From Agrypnia vestita (taxonomy: Eukaryota; Arthropoda; Insecta; Trichoptera; Phryganeidae), in contig JADDOH010000522.1 in the NCBI GenBank assembly GCA_016648135.1, positions 1-64,000 of the forward strand: a stretch of DNA of 64,000 bases, written 5' to 3'. A program made the position numbers and the translations under genes. Below are positions 45,460-57,489 of this stretch, in pieces. The notes below the pieces were generated by a model. The model saw only the letters and a program-made list of their open reading frames with translations, ran no database searches and had not been told where the DNA came from. Numbering within the stretch: position 1 is the first letter of the stretch; every line of letters begins with the position of its first letter.

Positions 45460-46185
45460 GGTATAATTTTAGGCTATTTTAATTTACTCAACAGTCTAAC
45501 TCGCGAATAACATGTGTTCACAATTTTTAAGGTGCTAGAATATACTAATAATTAATCTACAATAACAATTTTGGCTCTTAGTCAATGTTTAGACGGTTTA
45601 ACAATCCTGGTAGGCATTTTACATTGAAAAATCAATACAGTAGTCTATAACATTTCTCCGATCATGATAATTTATTAGAATTTTTAATAAAAGTTTGAGA
45701 TAGTTAAACGAAAATCGATTTTTGCGCGATACGTTTGCATTGACCATCGATATATTATATTGAAATATTGTTGTTATTTTATATGTTATTCGTTTTTCAA
45801 AACTGTGAATATTTTCCAAGTCGCACAAGTGCACTGCGCCCGATCAGCGGCACACGTGCAGGCAAATCCAGAGTCCGCCATTCGATCTCTTGCTGCAGCA
45901 CTATTCTCTTCCAGATAAAGCTGTCACGCGTGCATTTTACACTTTTTATACCTTTTCACTATTTCGCCCGTCACGGTGACAGCAAAGTCGTGCAAATGAC
46001 GTCATTGCCGGAAACAGGAAATATATCTAGTTTCCCTTCATCCGTTTTTTTTTACCTAAACACTCGTGTATTTATGATATGCATTTAAAATTTTGCCTTG
46101 TGAAGTGAGGTATTAAAAGTCTTTTTTTTAAAGTGATATATTCGTAATTCTTTTTTCAAATTAAGCAGATTTTCACCCACTCTTA
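45460..46185. other. intergenic DNA with a GC-richer block
   Basis: The block 45830-46010 includes TGACGTCA (45997-46004) and GTCACGGTGAC. The overlapping 106-codon frame shows no family features. Confidence 0.35.
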
Positions 46186-46189
46186 ATTC

Positions 46190-46280
46190 ACCTGATGAAG
46201 GAAACGGACGTTTCCGAAACATGTAGTGTGACAAGTCTCAAATATAAAATAGTGGAAAAAAAACAAAGTTCAGTGTTTTA
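46190..46280 (+). mobile_element. Penelope-like end with a hammerhead-like core
   Basis: CCTGATGAAGGAAACGGACG followed by TTTCCGAAACATGTAG. CTGATGA, a GGAAAC/GTTTCC stem and GAAAC occur in hammerhead order. A/T-rich sequence follows. Confidence 0.5.
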
Positions 46281-46517
46281 TTTCATAATTTGTTAAGTGG
46301 ATTTTGTCGGTTTCTCTAGGAATATTTACTGAGTTGACTAGCTTACAAACTAAGTTGAGATATTTACATGGTTAATTTTTCAGAAAAGTAAGTTCAAATT
46401 CCGATAACTACGAATGATGGTATGCATAAAATCTTCGTTCATTAAAAATTGTTTAAGCATTACCTGGGACGAGTGGAACATTCTAGTAAGTTATTCTCAC
46501 AAATAAAAATTTAATTC

Positions 46518-46699
46518 AAGATATATTAAAAATGTCTCTTATTTGATCACTTTACTCAATGTTGTATTATCATTGTGTAAAGCGATCAATTAAGCCAGCT
46601 GTATGACAAGTCGTCAGCCCTGTAAACACCCGATAGACTTTCATACGTACTTTCGCACATAAATAGCTTCGTCTCTATGAGACATCTATAATATATCTT
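46518..46699 (-). mobile_element. MITE family A, short copy
   Basis: The right end AAGATATATTATAGATGTCT (minus) is mirrored at the left by AAGATATATTAAAAATGTCT. The interior contains GAAGCTATTTATGTGCGAAA and TTTACAGGGCTGACGACTTG. Confidence 0.7.
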
Positions 46700-46709
46700 T
46701 ATTATAATG

Positions 46710-47470
46710 TTCCCTCTGTGGATAAAATCGAGTGTGTGTTCTTGAAGATTTTCTGAAAAATATTCTGAAAAGTTTTATTGTTTACAAGTGTATCATAACA
46801 GTATGATAATTTTTTTTGAAATATTGCCTTTAATGAATTAACCAATATTGTTTTATATAAAAGGTAAAAAGTATTCCAAAAACTCTCACAAATTATATAA
46901 TTATTAATAAAATAACATTACAGATAATGTAGCGGCAGATTATGTACCTCCATACATTAATTATGCTTTAAAAATTTTCCTTGAAGCGTAAATAATTGAT
47001 GACATAATTTTATAACTGCATTAATAAAATAATAATTACCGAATAAAAGTTTTCGGCGGGATGCAAATTCGCTGGGAAAAGAAATAACTCATATCTGAGC
47101 CATTAAGTTGTGGCAATATTTTCGCAGCAACGGGACCGGCAATTAAAAGTGAAATTACTTTCGGGAATATAAGCAGTTACCTTCCGTACACCCTGTATAA
47201 TTGTTAAGCAACCAAAGCCTATTAATGTCATAAATATATTTTTGACAAAACTTAATAAAACTCTTTTGGAATCAATTTCTTACCATTTTTTAAATTATGT
47301 CCAGCATTTGGACTAAAAGAATTAAAACATGGTGATATATGTTTAAGGATATTCCAATTCAAGTTAAGCGGCGCATTTATAGCGTTCTAACTTTTGAATT
47401 AATGAAAGTACAATACCTAAAACGAGCTAAATACTTATTATTAAGCGTCATTATTCTAATAATTAAAATG
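46710..47470. other. AT-rich intergenic DNA
   Basis: No gene recognised. A 105-codon frame beginning at 47339 enters the LTR and has no domains. Confidence 0.4.
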
Positions 47471-47478
47471 TTGATAAC

Positions 47479-48619
47479 TGTCACAAAAAGCGGAAAGAAT
47501 TTCACGTACTTTACAACACTCTATACATTTTACAATAAATTTGAAATTATTAGAAATTTTGAGAATTCAGTCGATTATACTCGAAGTTACGCGAAACGTC
47601 ATTATCTATATGAGGGACTAGCTGTGCCCGCGCAGCTTCGCACGTGTAGATTTTAGTAACATTTGTAGTGTCTAATCATATTTTATCAATTTATGTATTA
47701 ACCTCAACATAAATATAAACATATATCATAGCAGAAGTTGTAAAACTCAAGAACCTTTTGAGTTATTTAAATTATATACATGAAAGGATATAGATGAAAG
47801 GACCCGCTGCACGGACAGTGCGAATTGCGAACTCGCGCGAACGACCATCAACAAACTATAGATAAAAGCAAAGCGAAATGGTAAAATACCTACCTACGTA
47901 TTTATAAAATAATCTCAAGTGATGAGTGCAAAATTAGTGTAAATTAAATAATATATCTGTAGTTGAATTCGTGTACAGTGATTTTTATGAATAAATAAAA
48001 CATAATAAATATAATACGTAGTATGTCAATTTGAATGAACTCAAAATAAACATTTAAGGAATTCGATGTTTTTTGATTTTATGCCAAATATTAACCAAAT
48101 ATATGCCAAAAATATAGTCACCCACCATTCAAAAAATTCGTATAACTATCAAAGCACTCAACAGTTGAAACACACGAGACACAGCAAAAATAAAAATTAC
48201 TTAATACCAACTACAAGAACTATATTTGAGCAGAGATCCATTAAATCCACAAAATTTACTCCACTAAATTGTATAAGGGACTGGACCAATGGAAATAATA
48301 ACTATTGGGATAATATTTTTGAATAACATAAAATGGATAAAGGTGTTAGGCAAGAAAAAATAAAAAAGAAACTAGTGACGAGTATTAGCTAATAAAATAT
48401 AAAATGATATAGTGTTTTAAATGTTGTAAGATTTAAAGTAAAGTAAGAAGTATAACATTTAAAAAATTTGTTTTATTACTTACGTGCCCATATAGATATA
48501 GGTTTGTTCTAGTGAGGGGATACTTTTATCATATACAGTTATCATTAATAAATAAATATAAATACAAATTAATTCATCTGAAGTGTTTTCTCTGTCCCCG
48601 CAGTCATGATCCCATGACA
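47479..48619 (+). mobile_element. solo LTR (family L) interrupted by insertions
   Basis: It starts TGTCACAAAAAGCGG. The 47510-47615 part matches 56870-56995. A CTAGCTGTGCCCGCG-headed repeat enters at 47618, and a protein-like fragment lies at 48060-48330. The LTR end TTTTCTCTGTCCCCGCAGTC, then ATCCCATGACA, closes at 48619. The nested order shows the LTR is older than its inserts. Confidence 0.5.
48066..48330 (+). pseudogene. possible LINE RT C-terminal fragment
   Basis: The 86-codon frame contains HTRHSKNKNYLIPTTRTIFE then QRSIKSTKFTPLNCI, recalling 'TR.N..L.IP..RT...RS' near the end of Jockey/CR1-type RTs. The resemblance is weak. Confidence 0.3.
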
Positions 48620-48629
48620 GTATTTTCAG

Positions 48630-49630
48630 ATAAATTTCAAAATTCCAGGTGAAAGGTATAATACGTATAAAACAACTGTTAATATTTCATTAGCGAAATC
48701 TTTTCCCAAAAACTTGCCTAGATCTGGGGAGTTTGTAATCTCTGCATCTTTCTCTATTCCCCGTCCCACCGTTTCACCTTTTATTTCCTCTCTCATCTCC
48801 GACAAAATATCTAATGATAAAATAATTGCCGCGAGTTTATTGCTGTGCAGATTTCATTGGAGGCGCCACGGCGGTGGGGTGGGGTACGGATGAAAAGGTA
48901 TGTAAATGAGATGAAATTATTATTTAAGATCACCAACACGTGTGCACTCACTTGACATGCTGCGACAGCACGAAAAACTGTAATATTAATAAGTGACAAA
49001 AATCACCAATGTTTTTAATAAAACTAATATTTTGTTTCATTTATTTATTTCGCTTCAATACAAGTCAAAATATTAAATTTGAAAATATTTTTGGCAAGGA
49101 TTTTATCATTTTATTTTATTGAATTTTTAATATACGACATAAGTAACGTTCGTGGTAGCCCAACGTTTTATAGAAGATAATTTAAAAAAAATGCAAAATC
49201 TGAAGTCGCTTATTTCCAAACTATTGGTATTAGGACATTGTTTCTTGAACATTTTCGACTTGTATTAGTATTGTTGACTAGCTCTTTTATACCCTGTATT
49301 TATTAAACTATGTATTCTCCACTAGGCTCTTCGACTATTCTATTCTACTAAATATAAAATTTATATTGGTTTACGTTGATAAGAAATAAGAAAAAATGTA
49401 AGTAGCAAATTGAATACTATAAATAACTAGGTCCTTTTTACAAATAGTAATTTAAAAAAAAGTTTTCATATTCAAAAATATATAAAAGTAACATGCAAGA
49501 TGCATTATACAAAACAATTATATGACAGAAAATGTTTGTGTTTATAGAAAATATTAATAAACCATATAATAATTTTATATTCTCCAGACAGATTTTAGGA
49601 AAATTGTAAAACACTGGAAATTAAATAGCG
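48630..49630. other. intergenic DNA, nothing recognised
   Basis: AT-rich. One GC-richer patch with CGCCACGGCGGTGGGGTGGG lies near 48864. Confidence 0.4.
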
Positions 49631-49639
49631 ATTTTCTAA

Positions 49640-50097
49640 TTAGTGATTAATTTATTATCAAATGGACAACGTCACTTTACACGAATTAAACTTTACGCTA
49701 TTCTGTAAATCGTATGTGAACACTTTATTATCGTCAGGTATCTATCACTTGTACTATATCACTTGTAGTATTTATCACTCACACGCATTTATCGTCTTTA
49801 TTTATTTCGCCACTTAAGTAAGTACTCGCACGATTATTTTCGCTCAATATTTGTCGCTCCGCAATTCACGACTAGACACACCTGACCGTCGTCCATGACA
49901 TACATCGCACTGAACGATCTGTCAAAACAAGACCTCTCACCGTGGCGTAGTTCCGCTATTTACGCCTGCAAACGCAGATTTTTCGAATTATTCTAGTGTT
50001 TAGGAGAAAGTTCTAGACTATTCTAGTCGTTTTTAGACGTTTCTCGAGGATTGTAGATGATTGTGGACCGTTCTAGATCCTTCGATAGACGTGTGAC
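49640..50097 (-). mobile_element. solo LTR (family L)
   Basis: CACGAATTAAACTTTACGCT at 49679 matches 42877. The minus-strand start is CGTCACACGTC near 50097. It contains repeated 'CTAGA' words, as in the copies at 44884 and 57963. The left end is blurred. Confidence 0.55.
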
Positions 50098-50109
50098 GAA
50101 TTGATAGCA

Positions 50110-50820
50110 TTTTTTTAGAATACTTGTATTGATTTAATAACTACCATCCAAATCATAAATATATCAACAAGTTCTCGCAATAACCTTCTTCAATCATATT
50201 CCGATGAGTATATTCCACCCGGGAGTTAACTGATTGTCAAATGATCCAATCACCCACGAGGCACTGCCTGCCCTTATTACGCCACACCGAAAGTAATAAT
50301 AACAAACCGCGAGCCACCCTTTGCGGCGGAGGGCTAATCTACATCACAATGTGTGGGGTTGAAGGTAGCATCACACAGCGAGCCTGCGTAACCTAAAAAG
50401 TACTATGTTTATTTTACTATCGTCAACCCTTCAATGGGTAAAGCGAATAAAAATTTCAAAAATTCTTAAATACACTAGAACGATTGTAATATTTTTTCTC
50501 TTATTGTAATCGCGAGGCTAATCGTTTAGACATCTCTTGCACCGCTCTTGGTCGTGTGCAGGGTTGGTTACTTGGTGGTTAATTGTCTAAATTAGTAAAT
50601 TATTTTATTTTAATTTTAAAATTATACTTAGCGTTTTGAATTACAATATAAATACTCAAAGTTTTGTTTATAGATACTAAATAGGTTGTGGTTATTCATC
50701 AAAATCAAATATATTATAAATGGCGTTAGTTTTGTAAAATTCTATCCAAAATAATCCTTCGATAATTTACGATCTTTGAGATAATTTTTATTTATTTCAA
50801 CATACTATACTTATGATGAA
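50110..50820. other. intergenic DNA
   Basis: A GC-richer patch at 50210-50400 is unassigned. The rest is AT-rich. Confidence 0.4.
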
Positions 50821-50834
50821 TTAAATGAAAATAT

Positions 50835-51011
50835 GAGTGGCTTATTGATCTAGTGGTTAGGACTCTCGGCCCGTGATCAAAACGTAGCGGGTTCGAATCT
50901 CACTCCAGACCAGCAAGTCCTATTTTCATAGCACAAGCGTTTAGCTTAATTTGAAAAAAGTAAGAATATTGATGTGACACGTATTCCGTGTTCGCATTTC
51001 TATTAAAAAAA
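50835..51011 (+). mobile_element. tRNA-derived SINE, copy D
   Basis: GAGTGGCTTATTGATCTAGT (A box), GTAGCGGGTTCGAATCTCAC (B box), then GTCCTATTTTCATAGCACAA and the tail TATTGATGTGACACGTATTC with a short A run. It is collinear with copy B in opposite orientation. Confidence 0.8.
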
Positions 51012-51019
51012 TTGTTTGT

Positions 51020-52430
51020 TTAGCAAAGATAATAATTGTATTTAATATTTAGCATTTTATCACCCTGATGCCAAAAATCTGCTGTTTAAATATATAAACT
51101 CACGTGGTTTATACATGTAAACAAAGTTCTTTATAAATTTCATTAAAATATTTTAAAAAGAAAATTCTTTTGTAAATTTTAATTAAAAAACTTTGTATTA
51201 ACCACTTAAATAAATACAAAGTTACTTAATTAAAATTTATAATTATGTCCAACACAAGGTTAACGTTATAAACATCGAAAATTCTTTTGTTTAAAAAGAA
51301 GAACTCTTGTCATCCCAATCCCAATTATATTAATTTCGTTGTCTGTCTGTCCGTCTGTCCATCCGTCTGCGTAACTTCGTGTAACCTCCGTCACTTTTTA
51401 TAGTAAAAATTTATTTTTCTAAAATACGTTTTTTGTTTTCAAAATTTTTTTTTTTCGTTTTTTCGTTTTTTACACCCGTAAACACCAACACAACGAAACA
51501 ATATGCGTCGTACGCACGGCTCGCAATACTATTTCGATTGTACTTCTTCAATGGAAATATGTATACTTTCCACAGGATTTGTAACATATTTCTCCAGCAG
51601 AAAAATTTGGGCGATACCTACAAGTAAGTGACCGAAGCTTTTACGTTATTAACAAGTTAGGTCTACCCTTAAACTCTCTGATCTGCTACAACTTCGTTTT
51701 TCTTCTACTACCTCAGTCGCTAGTGTTAATTTAGTACAGTAAGTAAGAGGTATGAGTATAAAACTTCCTTGCTATTTGCCTTAAAAAAAATTCAATGATT
51801 TTGATTTGTTCATGTAGTCTATTGTTCAATTACGAAAATAATAAAATGCATAATATAATTTCAGGTGCTGAAAAAACTTGGTTAATTTTGTAGATGGTTT
51901 TGCAAGAAGCTGAAAAATTTATGATGTAGGTATAAAATGATTTAAAATCTTAAAAATTGTTGAATTTTTTCTTTCCTAAAAGCTTTAAATGAAATACTGA
52001 CATTTTTAAAAATGTAGTGTTGTTCTACCTAACAAAACTCCCTATGTAACGTGCCCTCAACAAACAGACAATACAATACCGCGTAGTTTGAAGTCCAGCG
52101 ACAAATCTAATTCATATTTGACGATTGTAGAAGCTCCCCTTATTTGTCTCTTTTACACCGCCATCTGTGAGTGCGCTACGTAACCGCGACCTTTCGCCAA
52201 ACATAAAGCTCAGGTTTCATTCAAATTGTTGCTAAGGGCACGAGCATCAATTTTAATATTATTTCATTCATCGGTGACAAGTGCTGTTTTTTTTAACGAC
52301 GTCACGTCAATCGAGCTCCAAAGAATATTTTTAATTGAATATTTTATTTTAATTTTTTAACCCTACAGATTTTCAGGAGCATTAAATTAAAAAAAATACA
52401 TTGATACAACACAAAAGTAAACAATTTTAA
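51020..52430. other. AT-rich intergenic DNA with a repeat F fragment
   Basis: 51471-51502 (ACACCCGTAAACACCAACAC) is the reverse complement of part of 58603-58640. A CTGTCTGTCCGTCTGTCC run sits at 51340-51370. No gene is supported. Confidence 0.45.
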
Positions 52431-52470
52431 ACACTAGATTTTCTAATTTGATTTTACTTAATTTAATTAA

Positions 52471-52960
52471 TTATATCGGAAATTTAACAATATAAGAAAA
52501 TTTAAATTTATTATTTTTATTTTAATTTTAATTTACATTATCCTACCATGTAAAAATATTGAATGAAAATTAGGAAAATACTTTTAATAATTGTAAATTA
52601 ATTAATTAATTAATTGTATAATAAAAAATTAATTAATTTAATTAATTAAATCGGAAATTTAACAATATAAGAAAATTTAAATTTATTATTTTTATTTTTA
52701 TTTTAATTTACATTATCCTACCATGTAAAAAAATTAAATGAAAATTAGGAAAATACTTTTAATAATTGTAAAATAAAAAATTAATTAATTAATTGTAAAA
52801 AAAAAATTAATTAATTAAATTAATTATATCGGAAATTTAACAATATAAGAAAAATTAAATTTATTATTTTTATTTTTATTTTAATTTACATTATCCTACC
52901 ATGTAAAAATATTAAATGAAAATTAGGAAAATACTTTTAATAATTGTAAAATAAAAAATT
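52471..52960. repeat. about 176-bp tandem repeat, three units, very AT-rich
   Basis: The anchor ATCGGAAATTTAACAATATA recurs at 52475, 52650 and 52828 (spacings 175 and 178). CATTATCCTACCATGTAAAA also recurs in each unit. Variation is mainly in the TTAATTAATTAA spacer length. Confidence 0.95.
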
Positions 52961-53109
52961 ATATATATATAAATCGTCATTAATATTGAATTATTAATGA
53001 CAAAATATAGATAAAAATATTTTTATATTTAGTTCTGAGATTCCTGGATTTTGTCCACAGAGGGATTACTATTAATTAAGATAAATTAATTCTCACGGAT
53101 ACTGAGCTA

Positions 53110-53270
53110 TTTAAATTGGAAGCGTGTAAGTCCTTATAGGGTGGCCCGAGGCTTGTGACCTGTATGAGCTGGCTTTAGCGATTACTTTACACAATGCGAC
53201 GTTCACCAATCACACCGTAAGATCATCTTTCTCTCTCTCTGTGTGTGAGACGCTATAATTTAAGTTAATT
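53110..53270 (+). repeat. MITE family A-related copy, left end missing
   Basis: GACCTGTATGAGCTGGCTTT and CACAATGCGACGTTCACCAA match the interior of the 26081 element. It ends near GTGTGTGAGACGCTATAATT. Confidence 0.55.
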
Positions 53271-53339
53271 AACAAAATATAGTGTTTTTATATAACACTA
53301 TATTTTCAATAAAACATAGTTGAATGTCTAAAATATGTA

Positions 53340-53640
53340 CAATGTATTTCCGGGGGATTCTAAAATCGAGATGATCTGTACGTAATCTTAAGAAGGCTTC
53401 CAGTTTGAACGCTTTGGAATAGTCCGGAAGCCGATAGAACATGAGAGAAGATTCGAGATAAAATGTTTTCTATATATAAATGGCGACGCCAGCGCTCCTG
53501 AATCACTCATATTTTTGACAGCTAGCGAAAGTCATAGGCACCGTCGAAAAGACAGCGAAATGTGAATCTGTACGGTAGACAACGAAGGGAAGCATAGACA
53601 ATGGCGTGCAAAGATTCCACAATTATAATTTTTAATATAT
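53340..53640 (+). mobile_element. LTR-like 5' half, diverged
   Basis: It contains the CTAGA-style upstream part and TCTATATATAAATGGCG at about 53470, followed by GCTAGCGAAAGTC. It abuts an LTR in the opposite orientation at 53646. Assignment to family L is tentative. Confidence 0.35.
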
Positions 53641-53645
53641 TTTCA

Positions 53646-54150
53646 CGTGACGTGACTGTGGGCGGCAAATGGAACACTTAAACTTAGTCAAAGTTTTTAA
53701 TAACTTCCCATAAAGTCACTGGACACGAAGTTAACAGGAGTAGGTACTGCTTTTGATATGATGATTCAGTCACTAAATGTTATTGAAATAATTCACATGC
53801 TAATTATCCAATTACATAATTAGTTCCAGAATCTTTGCTACTCTTTCATCACTTTTAAATAATGTGCCTCTTACATGCTGATGCAATCTACTTAAATCGC
53901 TCAGGTCTGTACTAAAAAATATCTCGCTTGTCAGTAGGTACTCGCGCCGAATTACCGTCACGCGTTGGTCATACTGCTGCGGTTTTTATCGCTGGTAATG
54001 TCACATTCGTCAAACAAAGACTATTGCGCAGTAGCTGGTCAATCCCTTTATATAGGTTATATCGCTTTCTCGATGTTTAGCTAGATACTAGAATAGCCCA
54101 GTCATTTCATTAGTGCACAATTCCTTCTACTTCTATTATCTCGTTAGAAT
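53646..54150 (-). mobile_element. solo LTR (family L)
   Basis: On the minus strand it ends AAGTGTTCCATTTGCCGCCC, then ACAGTCACGTCACGT. It has AACCTATATAAAGGGATTGA near 54045. It is collinear with 19754-20249 (shared 'ACTCGCGCCGAATTACCGTC' region). Confidence 0.6.
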
Positions 54151-54435
54151 ATGTTTTTACTTTTTATTGGTTATTTTTGTATGTTAAAAAAATGTGCCTT
54201 TATTTTATTTTTTTATAGAATACTTGCACTTTATATGTGATATACTACTAGAGCATTGATAATAAATGAAAATAAAAAATTAGGAATCTCCTTTACGCAT
54301 CCGGGTTCTTACACCGGTGCGATTTTAATGTCAAAGTGCTCGCAAAATTTGCCCAGTGTGTATCATGTGATCCGCACGTGTGTTTGTAGGTGTGTGGTTC
54401 ACGGGTGTGCGTCGCGTGCTGCATTGTGGCGAGGG

Positions 54436-54537
54436 ATGATGGATCACCGGCAGGCGGCAGCGGGCACAAGTCGCCCCGATGCGCCGCGGAATTCCCCGAA
54501 TGTGGAGTCAAACAATTTTGATAATGTGAATAGGCGT
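54436..54537 (+). CDS. candidate first coding exon of an unidentified gene
   Basis: An ATGATGG start follows a G/T-rich leader. It opens a 34-codon frame MMDHRQAAAGTSRPDAPRNS...NNFDNVNRR that ends exactly in phase 0 at CGT|GTAAGT, a consensus donor. The surrounding block (54290-54560) is markedly GC-richer than its neighbours and is not one of the repeats seen. The low-complexity polar protein start would suit the first exon of a regulatory protein, but I recognise no family and found no second exon. It could instead be a chance frame in a CpG-rich block. Confidence 0.35.
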
Positions 54538-54839
54538 GTAAGTCGATTGCGTGAGTTGTGACGAAGCGACCAGTGGTGTATTTGGGATATTATATTTTTT
54601 TAAGTCTGTAGCTTTTTGTGTCGGTCCATATCTATTGTGAGGAAAAGATCACAACATTCGGTTCCATTATTTATTTATTTTAACGATTTTATATCTCTTA
54701 GAATATGATTGATTTTATTTCTAGATAACGCAGTGTACTTATATCTGAAGGTTTCAAGAAAAATAGGTCGACAACAGACGCTATCTTCATTATCAGATAA
54801 ATGAAAGAAAAGGTAATCTACTGCCTATGTTTGCTTTGT

Positions 54840-55120
54840 AGACCCCATTAAGGTCTTTGATAGGGTACAGCAGAAAGATATAATAAACATGCTAATAAAA
54901 AAGTCAATACCATAGTAAATGTGATAGTGAACTTTACAATAAAATTCCAATAATGAAAGGCAGACTAAGTCTAAGTCCATTTTTGTTCAGTTTGATAATA
55001 TATGAACTGATAGAAGAGATCCAATTACTCCAACAAGGATATAGGATAGGAGAGACAATTTTGTGGTCTGATAAGCAAACGATGCTATAATCATAGCGGA
55101 GAATAATAAGGACTTTCAAA
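54840..55120 (+). pseudogene. LINE reverse transcriptase fragment, decayed
   Basis: Pieces in shifting frames recall the RT palm: KVFDRVQQKDIINML, then GRLSLSPFLFSLIIYELIEE and QQGYRIGETILW. The catalytic YADD equivalent has become AND with AIIIAENNKDFQ after it. Multiple frameshifts show it is dead. Confidence 0.6.
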
Positions 55121-55129
55121 TTTTTAATT

Positions 55130-56830
55130 TTTTAGATCTTTGACAGACTACACAATGATTGTAAAAAAATACAACATGGCAATCGCTATCGAAATAACTG
55201 AGTGATAAAATATTTTTTAAAACAAAAATTTTCACAGTGGCCAAACAAGTGTTTGGAGTCGGAAACTTCAGCTTTCCATTGTGTTCAAAAAGTAATTTAA
55301 AAAAAAAAAAATTTAATGGGGGTTAGTTGCGTTCAATTGTCATTGTCTCTTGTTTAGAATAGAGTATGTAATTTATGACGGAAACATTGCTTGTCGTCAG
55401 CTGTCAGAGGTGCCATAATTTTTATTACTAAAGACAAATATTTTTTAGGAAGAATTTAAGTTGCTCTGGATGTTGAACATGGTTTTAAAGGAGGTAGGCA
55501 TCCGACAAGTTGCTGTTCATGACAAAAAATTAAGTAGTGTTCAGTTGGTTGAACGAGAATTCATTTATGAATTTCAAGCAATTATAGTAATATCTTATGC
55601 CGGAGTAATTTTACGACGATGCTTTGACCGGATTGGAAATGAAGATTTTATAAAATTTTAAGAAAATCTCGAAGAATAAGTGTTAACAAATTCACAACAA
55701 GTTGACGGGTGCGAGGAAGTTGATGTGTAATCAGGATGTGATTGGTTTAATTCAAATGAAATTTTAACTGATCACGAAGATATTTTACAACGTGCGGTGA
55801 ATTTTAGAGTGCAACGTAGGGAAATTTGAGTTGATTTCTGTAGAAAAATCAACCATGCTACCTAAAGAAATAAAAATCTTGAAACTGAGAAAGATATCAT
55901 AAATGAATAATCTTATTATAGTATAAAAGATTATGAATTATATTTAATTTAAATTAACCAGGTATGTATACTATACTATTGATACGTATTATGAAATTAT
56001 TTAATATGATATCCAATTCGGCTCTGTGAAATGATATTTTAGACAGCCAGGGATGGATTGGCCCCTAAGGGATTGATAGCTGCTATTCAATAAAAATTCC
56101 TCGAGTACACTCAAACACAGTGTCTACCTCGGAACCTGCCAAAATATAACCGCATCATAAATTTCTCATGTGTATTTGGATACAATATATTTTATTAGTT
56201 AAAATTATTAAACGAAAATTTAGCTACCTCATTAATACAGATTCAACAAGTTATTTAATACTTGACCCAATATCGTGTTGCAAATGTGTCTAATCGACAA
56301 AATAATTTAGATAGGTAGGTCAAATTAGTGTTTCGTTGTTATGATTATACTGCTGACTCGGGTAAAACGAATAGGTTAATGGATTAGGTATACAAAATTG
56401 TAGTTAATGCCTTATTATAGGAAAGTATAGGAAAGTATGTCGTCACACTATCATCAAGCATCCACAGTAGACGGTCGGCCTTGCTACGCTCATCTCGGGA
56501 GAATCTCCCACCGCGCTTGGTCACATCTTCACTTGTTACCGAAGCTTCTCCAGTAAGCAATAACCATCCACACGCAACCGAAACACGTCTTCATTCTACG
56601 ATTTCAACAAGGCTATCCCTAAAAAAATAAAGAATGAGCGTACACAGAATCTTTTTCAAAGGAAATTGCGGTGTTGTGCTTCATATAGCTACACTAACCT
56701 GTTTTTTTCGCCTAGTGCCGGTGCTTGGGTTTGGGGCCACTTCCACTCATCTAGATTGTTCAAGGACGCTCCAGAAATCGATTTTCCGAAAACCGCTAGA
56801 TGTCCCTATTCTTTTTGCATTTATTGAAAC
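55130..56830. other. intergenic DNA with an unassigned protein-like stretch
   Basis: 55461-55860 holds interrupted frames (VGIRQVAVHDKKLSSVQLVE; NEILTDHEDILQRAVNF) that may be the relic of a transposon protein. The family is not recognised. A GC-richer patch at 56430-56600 is also unassigned. Confidence 0.3.
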
Positions 56831-56841
56831 TATATTAATAC

Positions 56842-57486
56842 TGTCACGAGACTATAAAAACGAAAAGAGTTATACATAATCGAGGTTTTTACAGCACTCT
56901 GGACGTTTTATAGTCAATAGAAACTATTGGAAAGGCTTAGAAGTCAATCGACCATACTCGAAAATTTGCGAAAGAGCGTTACCTATTTACGAGATGACCT
57001 AACCGCTACACGAACAATTTGATGTGACATATCGGCGATCTCACTGAAACCAGCGCAGACTAGTGTGAAGCGTCCAGCGACAATAAATTGGAGAGTCCCT
57101 ACTGAGCGTTCATTAGTGAATAACTGCCATTTAAAGACGAGTGATTAGTGTGAAATTATGTGAATTAAGAATAGTGAATGGCATCCACCCCTTACTCAAG
57201 GTCGTTTTATGAGCAAAAGCTCTTATATCGGTCCTGCTCATTCATCGTTTGATCGACATTTTGAACATGACAATCAAAATAACCGCTTATCAAAAAGTCC
57301 TGTCCGTCACAGCGTTCAATGCTATTTTATTTATTTAAATACAGAAAAAACAACGCAGTATAAAGAGAATAAATGTGAACTAATAGTGCTCCAATTAAAT
57401 TCGTGTTCAGTGACTTTGGTGACGAAATAAAAACTTTATTTATTTTCAAGTGTTTCATCTGTCTCCCACCGTCATGATCCCGCAAA
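56842..57486 (+). mobile_element. solo LTR (family L), long copy
   Basis: It starts TGTCACGAGACTATA. The middle resembles 47479-47615. It ends AAGTGTTTCATCTGTCTCCC, then ACCGTCATGATCCC, matching the ends at 48570-48619 and 19754 (minus). Confidence 0.6.
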
Positions 57487-57489
57487 AAT

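Noticed and set aside
45768..46088. 106-codon plus-strand ORF
   Set aside because: No domain, starts in AT-rich sequence and runs through a GC-richer block; no splice or homology support.
47339..47656. 105-codon plus-strand ORF
   Set aside because: It spans the border of an LTR-like repeat and a second repeat, so it cannot be a conserved gene.
53273..53305. AT-only palindrome AAAATATAGTGTT...AACACTATATTTT, and a similar one at 40529-40560
   Set aside because: Short AT-rich palindromes are expected by chance in this composition; no copies or context support a function.
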